DNA of 64,000 nt from Flavihumibacter rivuli (GTDB lineage: Bacteria > Bacteroidota > Bacteroidia > Chitinophagales > Chitinophagaceae): contig NZ_CP092334.1 of the NCBI RefSeq assembly GCF_018595685.2, positions 1,268,001 through 1,332,000 on the forward strand. The letters are read 5' to 3'. The position numbers and the translations under genes were made by a program. Under the pieces are notes generated by a model, which was not told the DNA's origin, searched no databases, and saw only the letters and a list, made by a program, of their open reading frames with translations. Of this stretch, positions 23,667 through 33,023 are shown one piece after another. Each line of letters begins with the position of its first letter. The stretch's first letter is position 1.

Positions 23667-25049
23667 TTAAACCTGGGTTAACACATTCTTCTCCCGGTTT
23701 GCCACCATTGGCTGCCCCAGTAATCCGGCCACTTTGTCGGCGGTGATCCGGAGCGGGTCGAAACAAGCGAATTCCGCAGCCAGCCTGATCACATTGGCCC
23801 GATACACTGGGTTGGCAAATATTTCCCTGGTAGCCTTCCTGATCTGTTCACTGCTGGGTCTTTCTGTTGCCAGGTTGATTCCCAGGCGGAAATGATCGAT
23901 ACGCGCATTGATCTCATTCTTTCCTTCATGGATGCCTGCCACTACCATGGGTAGATTGTTCTCAATGGCCAACATAACCCCTCCATAGCCCCCATTGGTG
24001 ATATAGGCATCGGCATAAGGCATGATGTCGTCAAAGGGGACAAAGTCTTCAATAATGTAATTGTCATCCCTGAAACGCTCCCTTAACTCGCAAGTGCCAC
24101 TGCCACCTGTGGTAGCCACCACTAATACTTCTGTTTCCCGGAACGCTTCCAGGGTAGGAATGATCAGTTTGCTAATATCCTTCTCCACTGTTCCCTGTGT
24201 TACCAGGATCACCCGCTCATAACGGTTGAGCTTGGGATGGAACCAGGGTATCTTTTTCTTTGGTGAGGAATAGGGCAGCAGGGGACCAATAAAATGGATA
24301 TGCGGACTGAGGTCTGAACGTTCGTACTCAAACCCATGGGTGCCACTCTGCAGCAAAAGAGTCGACTTCCTCACCACCATATCAAACACGTTCTCGCCTT
24401 GATGGGGGATGCCGTATTCATCCAACTGGCGGTGAAGGAATACATTGGATTTCCTGAAGAGGATCTTGAATGCCATAAACCGCAACAGGTCCTGTTTGAT
24501 CCTGCCCAGGAAATTCCTGGAGGGCTTCATCCCCAGACCGCTCGGGGGAAGATCCCTGGAAGATGCCACCAGGGGCAATACCCCAATTGAAATGGCCGGC
24601 ACCCTGATCTTTTCTGTAATAAAAGGAATGGCGGCAAATCCGCAGTCGGCGATAACCAGGTCGAAGGGAAACTCCTTCCTGATCTCCATCATGTCGGCAT
24701 AATATTCCGGCGCCCTTGCGACAAAGAAATGGATCACGTCAAAATTCAGTTTAGCGATCTTTCTGTTGATCTTTGTCCTTTCCGGAAAAGCCAGGTCAAG
24801 GTTGCTGGCATCGATCTCCTTCGCTTCGCGGAAGGGATAGAAGGGAATGCCCAGTTTCCTTACCTTATTTTCATATAGGGAGCTGGTATACCACCGCACA
24901 TCGTATCCCAATGAAAGCAGGTGGACAGCCAAACTGGTAAGGGGATTGAAATGGCCATCGGCAGGAACATTCGCAAACAGGATCCTTTTCCCAGCCAATT
25001 CACTGCCTTCAGGAACCAGCCCATTCTGGTAAAAACTATTCGTTGCCAT
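23667..25049 (-). CDS. GT1-family glycosyltransferase (UDP-glycosyltransferase/MGT-like)
   Basis: This 460-residue soluble enzyme has the GT-B two-domain fold. The N-terminal acceptor domain opens with the RILFANVPADGHFNPLTSLAVHLLSLGYDVRW signature. The C-terminal donor domain has VILVTQGTV and the nucleotide-sugar site ADAYITNGGYGGVMLAIENNLPMVVAG. Relatives glycosylate macrolides, carotenoids, flavonoids or sterols; the acceptor cannot be inferred. The gene stands alone on its strand and its start region faces the divergent sensor gene at 25297. Confidence 0.85.
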   Translation of the reverse strand: MATNSFYQNGLVPEGSELAGKRILFANVPADGHFNPLTSLAVHLLSLGYDVRWYTSSLYENKVRKLGIPFYPFREAKEIDASNLDLAFPERTKINRKIAKLNFDVIHFFVARAPEYYADMMEIRKEFPFDLVIADCGFAAIPFITEKIRVPAISIGVLPLVASSRDLPPSGLGMKPSRNFLGRIKQDLLRFMAFKILFRKSNVFLHRQLDEYGIPHQGENVFDMVVRKSTLLLQSGTHGFEYERSDLSPHIHFIGPLLPYSSPKKKIPWFHPKLNRYERVILVTQGTVEKDISKLIIPTLEAFRETEVLVVATTGGSGTCELRERFRDDNYIIEDFVPFDDIMPYADAYITNGGYGGVMLAIENNLPMVVAGIHEGKNEINARIDHFRLGINLATERPSSEQIRKATREIFANPVYRANVIRLAAEFACFDPLRITADKVAGLLGQPMVANREKNVLTQV

Positions 25050-25287
25050 AAAAATTGGATAAGGTTTAATTCTGGTAGCAATGCTACACCGATTACCTGG
25101 ACAGGAAATAGCGAACCTTCATGAACCGTCTTTTTTGATGGATCAACTGCCAGATGACCAAATTCCCCTTCCATGCCCTAACATGGCTGTATCCCCACTA
25201 TCCTACAATCAACACCCAAAATTCCCCAATTCATCCGCCTGATCGCAAAATGGTTCAGGCATCAAGCGAAATTGACGCTATGCGTAT

Positions 25288-25295
25288 TATATTTG
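25288..25295 (+). promoter_or_regulatory. -7 box TATATTTG abutting the sensor start codon
   Basis: It is an exact TAnnTTTG match, with only one base between it and the ATG at 25297. This implies a leaderless mRNA or a fortuitous match. No TTTG lies at the expected -33 distance. Confidence 0.35.
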
Positions 25296-25296
25296 A

Positions 25297-28200
25297 ATGA
25301 ATTGTCCGGATTACTTGAAACAGCTAACCATTTCCATCCTTGCTGTACTATGCTTTCCCTTCTTGTCCTCATCGCAGCAGGCCAAGCAATACTCCTATAT
25401 GCATTATACAACCGGGAATGGCCTTGCTTCCAATTTTGTTTACAATGTTACGCAGGACAAGAAAGGCTATATATGGCTGGCCACTGTTAATGGATTGCAG
25501 CGTTTCGACGGAGAGAAGTTCATAACATTCAGGCATAGTCGAAACAGGCCATCCAGCATACCCTTTAACAATGTGGCAGTAGTTTACGCCGACAGGAAGG
25601 ATAGGGTTTGGCTGATCAATGAGGACAATTCCGTGGGCATCTTCAATGCCAGCCAATTTGCCTACCAGCGGGTTGCCATCAATATGCCAGCGAGGTCCAT
25701 GAATGTGTATGCGCCGGCCAGGTTGATGGAAGATTGGGACGGGAGGCTCATCCTCTTTATCGCCGGGCAGGCTCCTTTTATGCTCAATGAAAGGACCTTT
25801 GTTTTTGAACCGGCAGGGCAAAGCATCCCCTATCCCAAAGGTTGGTTCTTTTATGACTTCACCTGTGATTCAGCCAGCAGGACCTATTGGTTTGGTGCTG
25901 ATTCGGGCCTGGCCGTTTACAACACCCGAACCAGGCACCTGAATTACCCTGGGAACAATCCCGATAGGAATCCCGTAATCGAATCCTTCGCTGGCCATAA
26001 AAGGATCGGTGCCATTGAAGCGCAGTCCGGCAAGGGCTATTTTGCCTGTTCTTCATGGCCCCTGAACAGCGCATGGCCTTATGCGCACTGGTATGAGTTA
26101 GCCTCCGGTAAGCACAGCCAGATCATGATCAACAACCAGATCGACGGGGTATATACCGAGATCCACGGCTGGTTTACCCAAAAAAGTGGAAAGAAATGGA
26201 TCTATGGCTTACCCTTTATTGCAGAGTTCGATCCATCCCACACTTCCATGAACTTCCTTGCACCAAGTCCTGCCGATAATAACCAACTCCGGTTTGATAA
26301 CGCCCATCACCTTTTCGAGGACAAGCAACAAAACCTATGGCTTTCCACATCGAACGGCATCTTTGTCTTTAATCCCGACCTTCAACCATTTACCACCTAT
26401 CACCTGGTCAGGCCTGGACGGAAGCAATTCATCGATAAATCCATCACTTCCGTTACCCGGGTCATGAACAACCAGGTTTGGGTGGGTTCCTGGGGAAAGG
26501 GATTGTATTGTTATGACCTGCAGTTTAACCCGATCATGCCACCGGCCGCTCTTGCCCCCTGGTATGATGCCATGACCATCTGGTCAATCCATGAACACAG
26601 CAGGACGAAAAAAATATGGATCGGTGAACAAACCGGCTACATGAAGGTCTATGACCCTTCTACCCAGAAAGCCACCAGCCTCTTCCTGCCTATTTTCGAA
26701 CAGCGAACCATCAGGCAGATCGCTGAAGACAGGGAGGGAAACCTCTGGCTCGGTACCCAGGGTGGACTATTGGTCAAATGGGACCTTAAAGCATCGGGAG
26801 GCGATCACAGGAAAGGATATAGTGTGGTTCACAGACTGGGCCTGATCCATAAAATCAATGTGGACCCTGATGGTTCCCTTTGGGTAGCCACCCTTGGAAA
26901 GGGAATTTATCATATTGATCCTGCAACAGGACGGATACTGGATCATATCATGAGCAGCCAGGGGTCTGGTAAATGGAGACTTGGCAATGATTCCCCGACA
27001 GATATCCTGCGGTATAACGACAGCATACTGATCGTCGCCAACACCTCTATTACCAAATTGAACACCAAAAGGAAAACTTCCACCATTATCACAACAGATG
27101 ATGGACTCCCTACCAATACTGCCTATTACCTGCAAAAAGATGAACAGGGAAGGGTATGGATCGCATTGCAAAATGGTTTGTGCAGATGGAACCTGGATAA
27201 GAACAATTTTACCTTATTTGACAAAAGGGATGGAATTACCGACGAAAATCTGAATTCCGGAGGAGCCTTCAAGATCCGTCCCGACCAATTGATCTTTACT
27301 ACCGAGCATAATTTCCTGGTCTTCACCCCATCCCAGGTATTACGCGAGTCTGCTCCTCCCGATGTTACCATAACAGGGATCCATGTAATGGGCAGGAGGC
27401 AATCAACCGACAGCATCCTTTCCATGCCTAAACTGGAGCTGGACCATCAAAACAACTCCATTTCCATAGAATACGCATCCATGAATTTCCTGGGCCAGAA
27501 CCAGCTGACCTATTACCATATGCTGGAAGGTATTGATCAGGATTGGGTCCGGACCACCGAGCACAGGGCCATCTACAATTACCTTCCTTACAGGAATTTT
27601 GTATTCAAGGTAAAATGCACCAATGCCGATGGCCTGGAATCTACCCATACCACCACCCTGCTTATACAGGTAAAGCCTCCCTTCTGGAGATCCTACTGGT
27701 TCATGGGTATGATGGTTTTCCTGGCAATAGGGTTCCTCTACTGGCTGGATAGGGTAAGGATGCAACGGTTACGGGCAACCGAAAGTATACGAACCAAGAT
27801 CGCCACCAGTTTAACGGAGGACATGAGCAATACCCTGAGCAGTATCAACATCTCCAGCGAACTGGCCAAGACCAAGGTCGATCATGACGCCGGCCGCACC
27901 AGGGAATACATCAACCATATCAGTGAAACAAGTAACCGGATGGTACAATCCCTGTACGATATGGTGTGGAGCATCAATCCCCATAATGACCAATTGCATA
28001 AAATGCTGGATAGGATGAAGCTGCACCTGCAGGAACAGGAACACCTCTCCGGCATCCATATGGGTTTTGAAGCGGACCCGGAGATCAATGAGCAGGAGTC
28101 GGATATGCAGCACCGTTATGAGCTGCTTTCCATTTTCAAGGAAGCTGTGGGCAATGCCATCAAGCATGCCAATGCCCGCCACATCTTTGTACAATTACGC

Positions 28201-28389
28201 CACAGGAAGGGCACACTGATCCTTGAAGTGCAGGACGATGGCAAGGGATTTGACCTGGAGCAAACGGGCCTGGGAAGGGGTTTGAATGATATGCGAAGAA
28301 GGGCAGCTATCATCAATGGCAGGCTGGAGATCAGCACATCTCCCATGAATGGCACTTATATCAGACTGGAAATGCCGCTCAGGACATGA
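25297..28389 (+). CDS. Propeller/Y_Y_Y sensor with degenerate histidine kinase module
   Basis: This 1030-residue membrane protein has a signal peptide and periplasmic two-component-regulator propeller repeats (GYIWLATVNGLQRFDG, NLWLSTSNGIFVF, GRVWIALQNGLCRW). A Y_Y_Y domain follows (about 700-780), then one TM helix near 800 (MGMMVFLAIGFLYWL). The cytoplasmic part resembles Bacteroidota HisKA_3 kinases, but the expected DLHD reads SLTED, with Thr840 in place of the phosphoacceptor His. ATP-binding motifs are kept: the N box EAVGNAIKHAN, DDGKGFD and GLGRGLND. Autophosphorylation is therefore doubtful. No DNA-binding output domain is fused. The LytTR regulator gene lies convergently just downstream. 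Confidence 0.85.
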   Translation: MNCPDYLKQLTISILAVLCFPFLSSSQQAKQYSYMHYTTGNGLASNFVYNVTQDKKGYIWLATVNGLQRFDGEKFITFRHSRNRPSSIPFNNVAVVYADRKDRVWLINEDNSVGIFNASQFAYQRVAINMPARSMNVYAPARLMEDWDGRLILFIAGQAPFMLNERTFVFEPAGQSIPYPKGWFFYDFTCDSASRTYWFGADSGLAVYNTRTRHLNYPGNNPDRNPVIESFAGHKRIGAIEAQSGKGYFACSSWPLNSAWPYAHWYELASGKHSQIMINNQIDGVYTEIHGWFTQKSGKKWIYGLPFIAEFDPSHTSMNFLAPSPADNNQLRFDNAHHLFEDKQQNLWLSTSNGIFVFNPDLQPFTTYHLVRPGRKQFIDKSITSVTRVMNNQVWVGSWGKGLYCYDLQFNPIMPPAALAPWYDAMTIWSIHEHSRTKKIWIGEQTGYMKVYDPSTQKATSLFLPIFEQRTIRQIAEDREGNLWLGTQGGLLVKWDLKASGGDHRKGYSVVHRLGLIHKINVDPDGSLWVATLGKGIYHIDPATGRILDHIMSSQGSGKWRLGNDSPTDILRYNDSILIVANTSITKLNTKRKTSTIITTDDGLPTNTAYYLQKDEQGRVWIALQNGLCRWNLDKNNFTLFDKRDGITDENLNSGGAFKIRPDQLIFTTEHNFLVFTPSQVLRESAPPDVTITGIHVMGRRQSTDSILSMPKLELDHQNNSISIEYASMNFLGQNQLTYYHMLEGIDQDWVRTTEHRAIYNYLPYRNFVFKVKCTNADGLESTHTTTLLIQVKPPFWRSYWFMGMMVFLAIGFLYWLDRVRMQRLRATESIRTKIATSLTEDMSNTLSSINISSELAKTKVDHDAGRTREYINHISETSNRMVQSLYDMVWSINPHNDQLHKMLDRMKLHLQEQEHLSGIHMGFEADPEINEQESDMQHRYELLSIFKEAVGNAIKHANARHIFVQLRHRKGTLILEVQDDGKGFDLEQTGLGRGLNDMRRRAAIINGRLEISTSPMNGTYIRLEMPLRT

Positions 28390-28432
28390 ACGGCATTTCT
28401 GCAAAATTATGCTATGAACAGATGGGGCAAGC

Positions 28433-29215
28433 CTATTTACCCATCCACTTCTTAAACTCCGTTACCTTCTCCCGGCTCACTATGGCTTCCTTGTCAACAG
28501 GCGGATTCAGATGCAGCAGGAGCCTGTTACCAAAATACTCGTGGATCTGGTCAACTGCATCGATCGAAACATAAAAGGACCGGCTGATCCTGAAGTAAAG
28601 GTCGGGATCCAGCATTTCTTCCAGCTCGTCCATGGTATAATCCACAATGAACTTCCGGTTATCATTTGTCTTAAAGAAGTTAACCCTTCCATCACTGTAG
28701 AAATAGGCGATATCCTCCACCTCCACACTCACCAGTTTTTGTGCATGCTTCACGAGGAATCGCTTGCGGTAATCGCGTGGTTGCAGGCGTTGCTGCAATT
28801 CCTTGACCAGGCTTTCCACATTGAAATTCGAACCTGCCGGCTCTCCCCCTCCATAAATCTTCTTGAGCTTCCGGAATTTCTCCAGGGCCTGTTCCAGGTC
28901 TTCCTTTTGAATGGGCTTCAGCAGATAATCCACACTGTTTACCTTGAAGGCCTTAAGGGCATACTCGTCGTAGGAAGTGGTGAAAATGACCGTACTCTTC
29001 ACCTCCACTTTTTCGAAGATCTCAAAGCTTTGGCCGTCCGCCAATTCAATATCCATCAGGATCAGGTCCGGTGACGGATGTTCCTTTAACCAGGCCACAG
29101 AAGCCCGGATGCTGTCGGTGACACCAACTACTTCCGCATCGGCATCCACCGTTTGCAGGGTCTTTTGCAGCTTCTTTACTGCCAGTTCTTCGTCCTCAAT
29201 GATCAGCACTTTCAT
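28433..29215 (-). CDS. LytTR-family response regulator
   Basis: This protein of about 260 residues has an N-terminal receiver domain (VLIIEDEE acidic pocket, phosphoacceptor Asp55 in LILMDIEL, TTSYDEYALKAF, Lys in LLKPI). The C-terminal LytTR DNA-binding domain includes FLVKHAQKLVSVEVEDIAYFYSDGRVNFF and RISRSFYVSIDAVDQI. It is the cytoplasmic output partner of the LytS-type kinase 170 nt upstream on the same strand. A second ATG two codons upstream (29221) is possible. The adjacent convergent sensor lacking its His could also influence it. Confidence 0.92.
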   Translation of the reverse strand: MKVLIIEDEELAVKKLQKTLQTVDADAEVVGVTDSIRASVAWLKEHPSPDLILMDIELADGQSFEIFEKVEVKSTVIFTTSYDEYALKAFKVNSVDYLLKPIQKEDLEQALEKFRKLKKIYGGGEPAGSNFNVESLVKELQQRLQPRDYRKRFLVKHAQKLVSVEVEDIAYFYSDGRVNFFKTNDNRKFIVDYTMDELEEMLDPDLYFRISRSFYVSIDAVDQIHEYFGNRLLLHLNPPVDKEAIVSREKVTEFKKWMGK

Positions 29216-29391
29216 AGCCATGATTTTCCTGAATGAAAAGGTTTAAGGTATGTTGCCGGCAAAATAACCAGAATGCCCGGGACAGGCAATCCAATCCTGT
29301 ATGGTTTGTTAAAAATATCGACTGAGTCGTTGTGGAACCATCATGGCCTGCGGCCATAATGAGGGATCGGTAACCCGCCAGGTCTTTACCC

Positions 29392-30438
29392 CTAAAACTG
29401 GATCAGGGGCAGTACCACAGCAAACTCCTTACCATCATCCCTTACCAGTATCTCTTCCTGTTTCATGAGGCGGTACTTGTTAACAATATTATTCAACCCA
29501 ACACGGGTAGAAGTAACTTTCCTGTCCTTCCGCTGCAGGTTATTGGTCACGATCAGTTTCCCGCTATTGGTGGTCATGATCATGATCTTTAGCGGGCTAT
29601 CGCGCAGGATCATATTGTGCTTAACGGCATTCTCCACCAGCATTTGCAAAGTAAGCGGGGGAATCTGGTAGGACAGGTATTTGGGAGCGATCTTCACCTC
29701 CATTTCCAGGCCATCCCCATAACGTGTCTTGAGCAGGTGGAAATAGGACTGGATGAATTGCATCTCTGATTCCAGTGTGGTCAGGCCGTCCTCATTGGTA
29801 CGCAGCAGGTAACGGTATACTTTGCTCATCTCATCCAGGAATTTCTCGGCCTTTACCGGGTCTTCACTGATCAGGGAGGAAAGGGAATTCAGGCTATTGA
29901 ACAGGAAATGCGGATTTACCTGGCCCTTCAGGCCTTCCAACTGACTTTGCAGGTTCTCTTTTTTCAATTGCTCCGCTTCATCTACCAGCATCCGCCACTT
30001 CTCATAAAAAGCCGCACCTTCATTGAAACTGGTGGCCAGCAGGTTACAACCCACTCCCAGCAACAACCCCCAGCCATAGTCATGCATGCTGATGCTATAG
30101 CCCATGAAACTGGTGTAATCATAGCCCCAAAAGAGGATACTGATACCGGCGATCATGATCAGCACATACAGGGCCAGGCTGAGCAGGATGCGACGGAAGG
30201 TCTGGCTATACTTGGGATACTTATTGCGCATCATGGTGGCCACCATACCGCAAGCCACATAAACCAAAGCGATCACCAAAGAAGTGATCAGTGTAGCCCC
30301 AAAGAAATTTCCTATGGAAGAGAAATAGGCTTCCTTGAAGATGAGGTAATTCATTGCAATGGCCATGGGCGGTACCAATAGGATACCGATCCATGATTCC
30401 TTCCTGGAATAATTAAGGGGGGCCAATAGCTGCAACAT
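29392..30438 (-). CDS. LytS-type sensor histidine kinase (His_kinase family)
   Basis: This 348-residue inner-membrane protein has four predicted TM helices in its first 140 residues, then a short coiled coil (AEQLKKENLQSQLEGLKGQ). The His_kinase module has phosphoacceptor His177 in VNPHFLFNSLNSL. The catalytic domain shows the N box LVENAVKHN; the G box is reduced, as usual in this family. It should phosphorylate the LytTR regulator downstream. The signal is unknown, because almost nothing protrudes into the periplasm. Confidence 0.9.
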   Translation of the reverse strand: MLQLLAPLNYSRKESWIGILLVPPMAIAMNYLIFKEAYFSSIGNFFGATLITSLVIALVYVACGMVATMMRNKYPKYSQTFRRILLSLALYVLIMIAGISILFWGYDYTSFMGYSISMHDYGWGLLLGVGCNLLATSFNEGAAFYEKWRMLVDEAEQLKKENLQSQLEGLKGQVNPHFLFNSLNSLSSLISEDPVKAEKFLDEMSKVYRYLLRTNEDGLTTLESEMQFIQSYFHLLKTRYGDGLEMEVKIAPKYLSYQIPPLTLQMLVENAVKHNMILRDSPLKIMIMTTNSGKLIVTNNLQRKDRKVTSTRVGLNNIVNKYRLMKQEEILVRDDGKEFAVVLPLIQF

Positions 30439-30568
30439 TTACTGCCTTTCCCCCGAAGCTACGACCGATTTAATGATTTTAAAACCATTCCGGATAAACC
30501 GCTCATTTCGAGGGTTGAATTGGGGTAGTTGCCCCCTGAAGGGGACTGCCAAAGCATCATCCTGACCA

Positions 30569-30594
30569 TAAAAAAAACCGGGATCACTCCCGGT
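30569..30594 (-). terminator. Terminator of the 2-oxoadipate dioxygenase gene
   Basis: ACCGGGA-TCAC-TCCCGGT with an A-run on the plus strand (T-run on the minus transcript) lies just past the stop codon at 30600. Confidence 0.85.
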
Positions 30595-30599
30595 CTTTC

Positions 30600-31508
30600 T
30601 TATATCGCTTTCTGCGTTTGTGTACTGTAGGTACTCTCGAAGATCTTGTCAGCATTTCCTGCCTCAAAACCTTCCCTGCGGTGCTCCCGCTTTATCTCTG
30701 CCTTGGGGAGGTCCCTGAAGGCTTCCTTCACCTTGCGTTCAGCGAACTCCACATAGGAACCGGCGATCATTTCCTGTTCACCACCTGCAAAACCAGCCAA
30801 TACCATTCTTGCAACGGTAGAGCTTTGGGACAGCAGGCCGTCGGGACTCGTCTTCATTTTACCACCCGCATCATTCAGTACAAAACCATTCCTTTCCAGG
30901 AAGGCATTGAACAGGGGTATGGTATCATAACCTTCTTTCAGGTTATGTACACTTACCGTAAAATGGTTAAGGTAATAACGATTGTAGATCACCCAAGCCG
31001 CATATTCGCTTTCCTTTGCAAGTGCTTTGAAATCCTGCAGGCTTGGGGTCCTCCAAAGGCCGCTGTGCAGGAAACGGTCAACAGCTTCCGCATCATCCAG
31101 GTTGAGTTGGCCAACCGGGTCTGCAGTCACTTCATCTGTATAGGAGGTAATGATGCGTTGTGCTTCCGGGGAAAGGTCCTTCACGCGCAATTCACTGATG
31201 AAGATGCGGGGATACTTCTCTGCCGGGGGAGCATACCAATAGGCATCCAGTTTCTTTTCAGGAAAGAAATAGTGCTCCATCCGCTTATACCCGTAATGCA
31301 GGAAGATCTTCTCCAATGAGCGGATTCCCAATTGGGGAACCCCCATGGTGCGGAAAGCGATATGATCGTTCTCGATCTCATCACCATCCCTGATAACACC
31401 TTCACTGACCATGGCATTGATCACTCCCTGAACATCGGGTACGCGTTCCTTATAACGGCGCATCAAGCCGCCCAGCACCTGGTCCAGACCGTTAGTATTG
31501 TTCAACAT
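30600..31508 (-). CDS. 2-oxoadipate dioxygenase/decarboxylase (DUF1338, HglS-like)
   Basis: This 302-residue protein belongs to the DUF1338/VOC-fold group. Candidate iron ligands in the family pattern are His49 (NDHIAFRT), His182 (NHFTVSVHN) and Glu254 (YVEFAER). In characterised members the enzyme turns 2-oxoadipate into D-2-hydroxyglutarate and CO2, the last specific step of lysine catabolism. The call is supported by the next upstream gene on the same strand, 14 nt away, which encodes a saccharopine dehydrogenase-like enzyme. The pair implies a lysine/2-aminoadipate degradation operon. A terminator follows the stop immediately. Confidence 0.82.
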   Translation of the reverse strand: MLNNTNGLDQVLGGLMRRYKERVPDVQGVINAMVSEGVIRDGDEIENDHIAFRTMGVPQLGIRSLEKIFLHYGYKRMEHYFFPEKKLDAYWYAPPAEKYPRIFISELRVKDLSPEAQRIITSYTDEVTADPVGQLNLDDAEAVDRFLHSGLWRTPSLQDFKALAKESEYAAWVIYNRYYLNHFTVSVHNLKEGYDTIPLFNAFLERNGFVLNDAGGKMKTSPDGLLSQSSTVARMVLAGFAGGEQEMIAGSYVEFAERKVKEAFRDLPKAEIKREHRREGFEAGNADKIFESTYSTQTQKAI

Positions 31509-31522
31509 GATTCTACATTTTG

Positions 31523-32584
31523 TTATGAATGATTCGCATACAGGCCACCATTCCTTGTCTTCAGGAATGCTTCAAAGGGGATCTCTTCCTGCTTGATGAA
31601 TCCCTGCTGGGGCAGTTGGCCATTGGCCACCATTTCCACAACCGCCGCAACAGATGCAGCAGTGGTCCACGAGATCGCCCTCCACTCCTTACCGTTGATA
31701 GTAATGGGATGGTAAGCGTTGTAGAATTCTTCACGTGCGATCAGGTCGCCCTTCCAGCCTTCCACAACAGCGTATACATATACCACATCTTCCCTTACAG
31801 GAGGCTTGGCCTCGGTCAGGATCTGCTCCACCAGTTCACGCTTTTCCTTCAGGATCAATTCATACAACAGGAATCGCATCAACTTGGCATGGCCAGGATA
31901 ACGCATGGTCTTGTAGTTAAGGGTATCTACCTTTCCAGCGAGGGTCTCACACATGGTACCCAGTCCACCTGAAGTACTGAAGGCTTCAAACTCCTGGCCT
32001 TCGATATTGATCATTTCAATACCATCCAGGGAAGGCACCATCTTACGTTCGCCGTTGTGGATCACTTCGGCATCATTGATGTATTCGTTGATCACGCCGG
32101 CAGGTGACCAGGTGAAGGAGTAGCCCAGCAGGCCGTTCGGATAGCGGGGCAGGGCGCCTACGCGCAGTTCCACATCACGGAGTTTGGTAAAACGCTTATA
32201 CAGATCGGCACCTACGATACCGATGAAACCGGGGGCAAGGCCGCACTGGGGAGCCATTACGCCCTTGGAGGTCTTGGCCATTTCACGGATGGCAGAAGTG
32301 GTAGGTACGTCTTCAGTCAGGTCGAAATAATGGATACCCACTTTATGGGCAGCCTGGGCAACAGGCAGGTTAAGGTTGTAAGGCAGGCAGGAAACAACGG
32401 CATCCTGCTTGGCCAGGAAGGCCTCGAGGGTAGCGGTGTCCTTGATACTACCGGTTACCACGTTAAAAGGCACATCGGTAGCGGGTTTGTTCTGGTCAAA
32501 ACCGGTAACGGTGAAAATGTCGCTCAGCAGGGTTCCAACCAATGAACCCACCTTGCCGAGTCCAACTACAGCAACATTCTTCAT
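31523..32584 (-). CDS. Saccharopine dehydrogenase-like oxidoreductase
   Basis: This 353-residue protein opens with a Rossmann fold (VAVVGLGKVGSLVGTLL). It continues with the family signatures DAVVSCLPYNLNLPVAQAAHKVGIHYFDLTED and APQCGLAPGFIGIVGADLY. In lysine catabolism the enzyme releases aminoadipate semialdehyde and glutamate from saccharopine; other members act on carboxynorspermidine or unknown imines. The coupling to a 2-oxoadipate dioxygenase gene makes the lysine route likely. I chose the ATG at 32584. A frame extending to 32677 adds residues unlike the family. Confidence 0.82.
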   Translation of the reverse strand: MKNVAVVGLGKVGSLVGTLLSDIFTVTGFDQNKPATDVPFNVVTGSIKDTATLEAFLAKQDAVVSCLPYNLNLPVAQAAHKVGIHYFDLTEDVPTTSAIREMAKTSKGVMAPQCGLAPGFIGIVGADLYKRFTKLRDVELRVGALPRYPNGLLGYSFTWSPAGVINEYINDAEVIHNGERKMVPSLDGIEMINIEGQEFEAFSTSGGLGTMCETLAGKVDTLNYKTMRYPGHAKLMRFLLYELILKEKRELVEQILTEAKPPVREDVVYVYAVVEGWKGDLIAREEFYNAYHPITINGKEWRAISWTTAASVAAVVEMVANGQLPQQGFIKQEEIPFEAFLKTRNGGLYANHS

Positions 32585-33023
32585 GTAGATGTTTTTATTA
32601 TGAATGAACAAATAGGTACATGCGTGAAGCCACTTCCAGAGGGAAGGGATCAATATCCGGGATGAACCGGAAGCCAATAAAAGAAGTCAGGAAAGGAAGC
32701 CGGTCATGGCACGTTGGCACAGGCACTCCTGAGGAAAGCCATATAGGCGTAAAATATCATCCAGAGTTGGTTCATGCCTGTGTAAGGGACAATTTAGCGG
32801 CCCGAAGTTAAAGGTTTTGGCCAAATACCAAAAGCTAAATTTGCCCTCCGGCCGGGCTGGCAGGCCAGCTGTGGACAAGTCCCAGACCCCAAAATTTCAT
32901 TTCCCTGAGGCGAAAATTGGGGGTAAATTGCAGCTGTATCGAAACTTTAGCCATTTTTTTGCCTTTCCACCCTGAATTTTAATTATTTATTCCTACCTTT
33001 GCCAACCTTTAAAAAAGGTACTC
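32585..33023. other. Divergent intergenic region before yceD-rpmF-plsX
   Basis: It holds a -7 box TACCTTTG at 32994-33001 for the ribosomal-protein operon, 22 nt before the ATG of the DUF177 gene. A GC-rich block with GGCCGGGCTGGCAGGCCAGC sits near 32850-32870 and might form a weak stem. No RNA gene was recognised. Confidence 0.5.
32994..33001 (+). promoter_or_regulatory. -7 box TACCTTTG of the yceD-rpmF-plsX operon
   Basis: It is an exact TAnnTTTG match, 22 nt before the ATG. No TTTG lies at 17-20 nt upstream, so the -33 element is unclear. Confidence 0.5.

Noticed and set aside
32840..32880. GC-rich palindromic block before the yceD operon as a riboswitch
   Set aside because: No known riboswitch core is visible, and it lies more than 110 nt upstream of the likely promoter box, so it would not be in the transcript.
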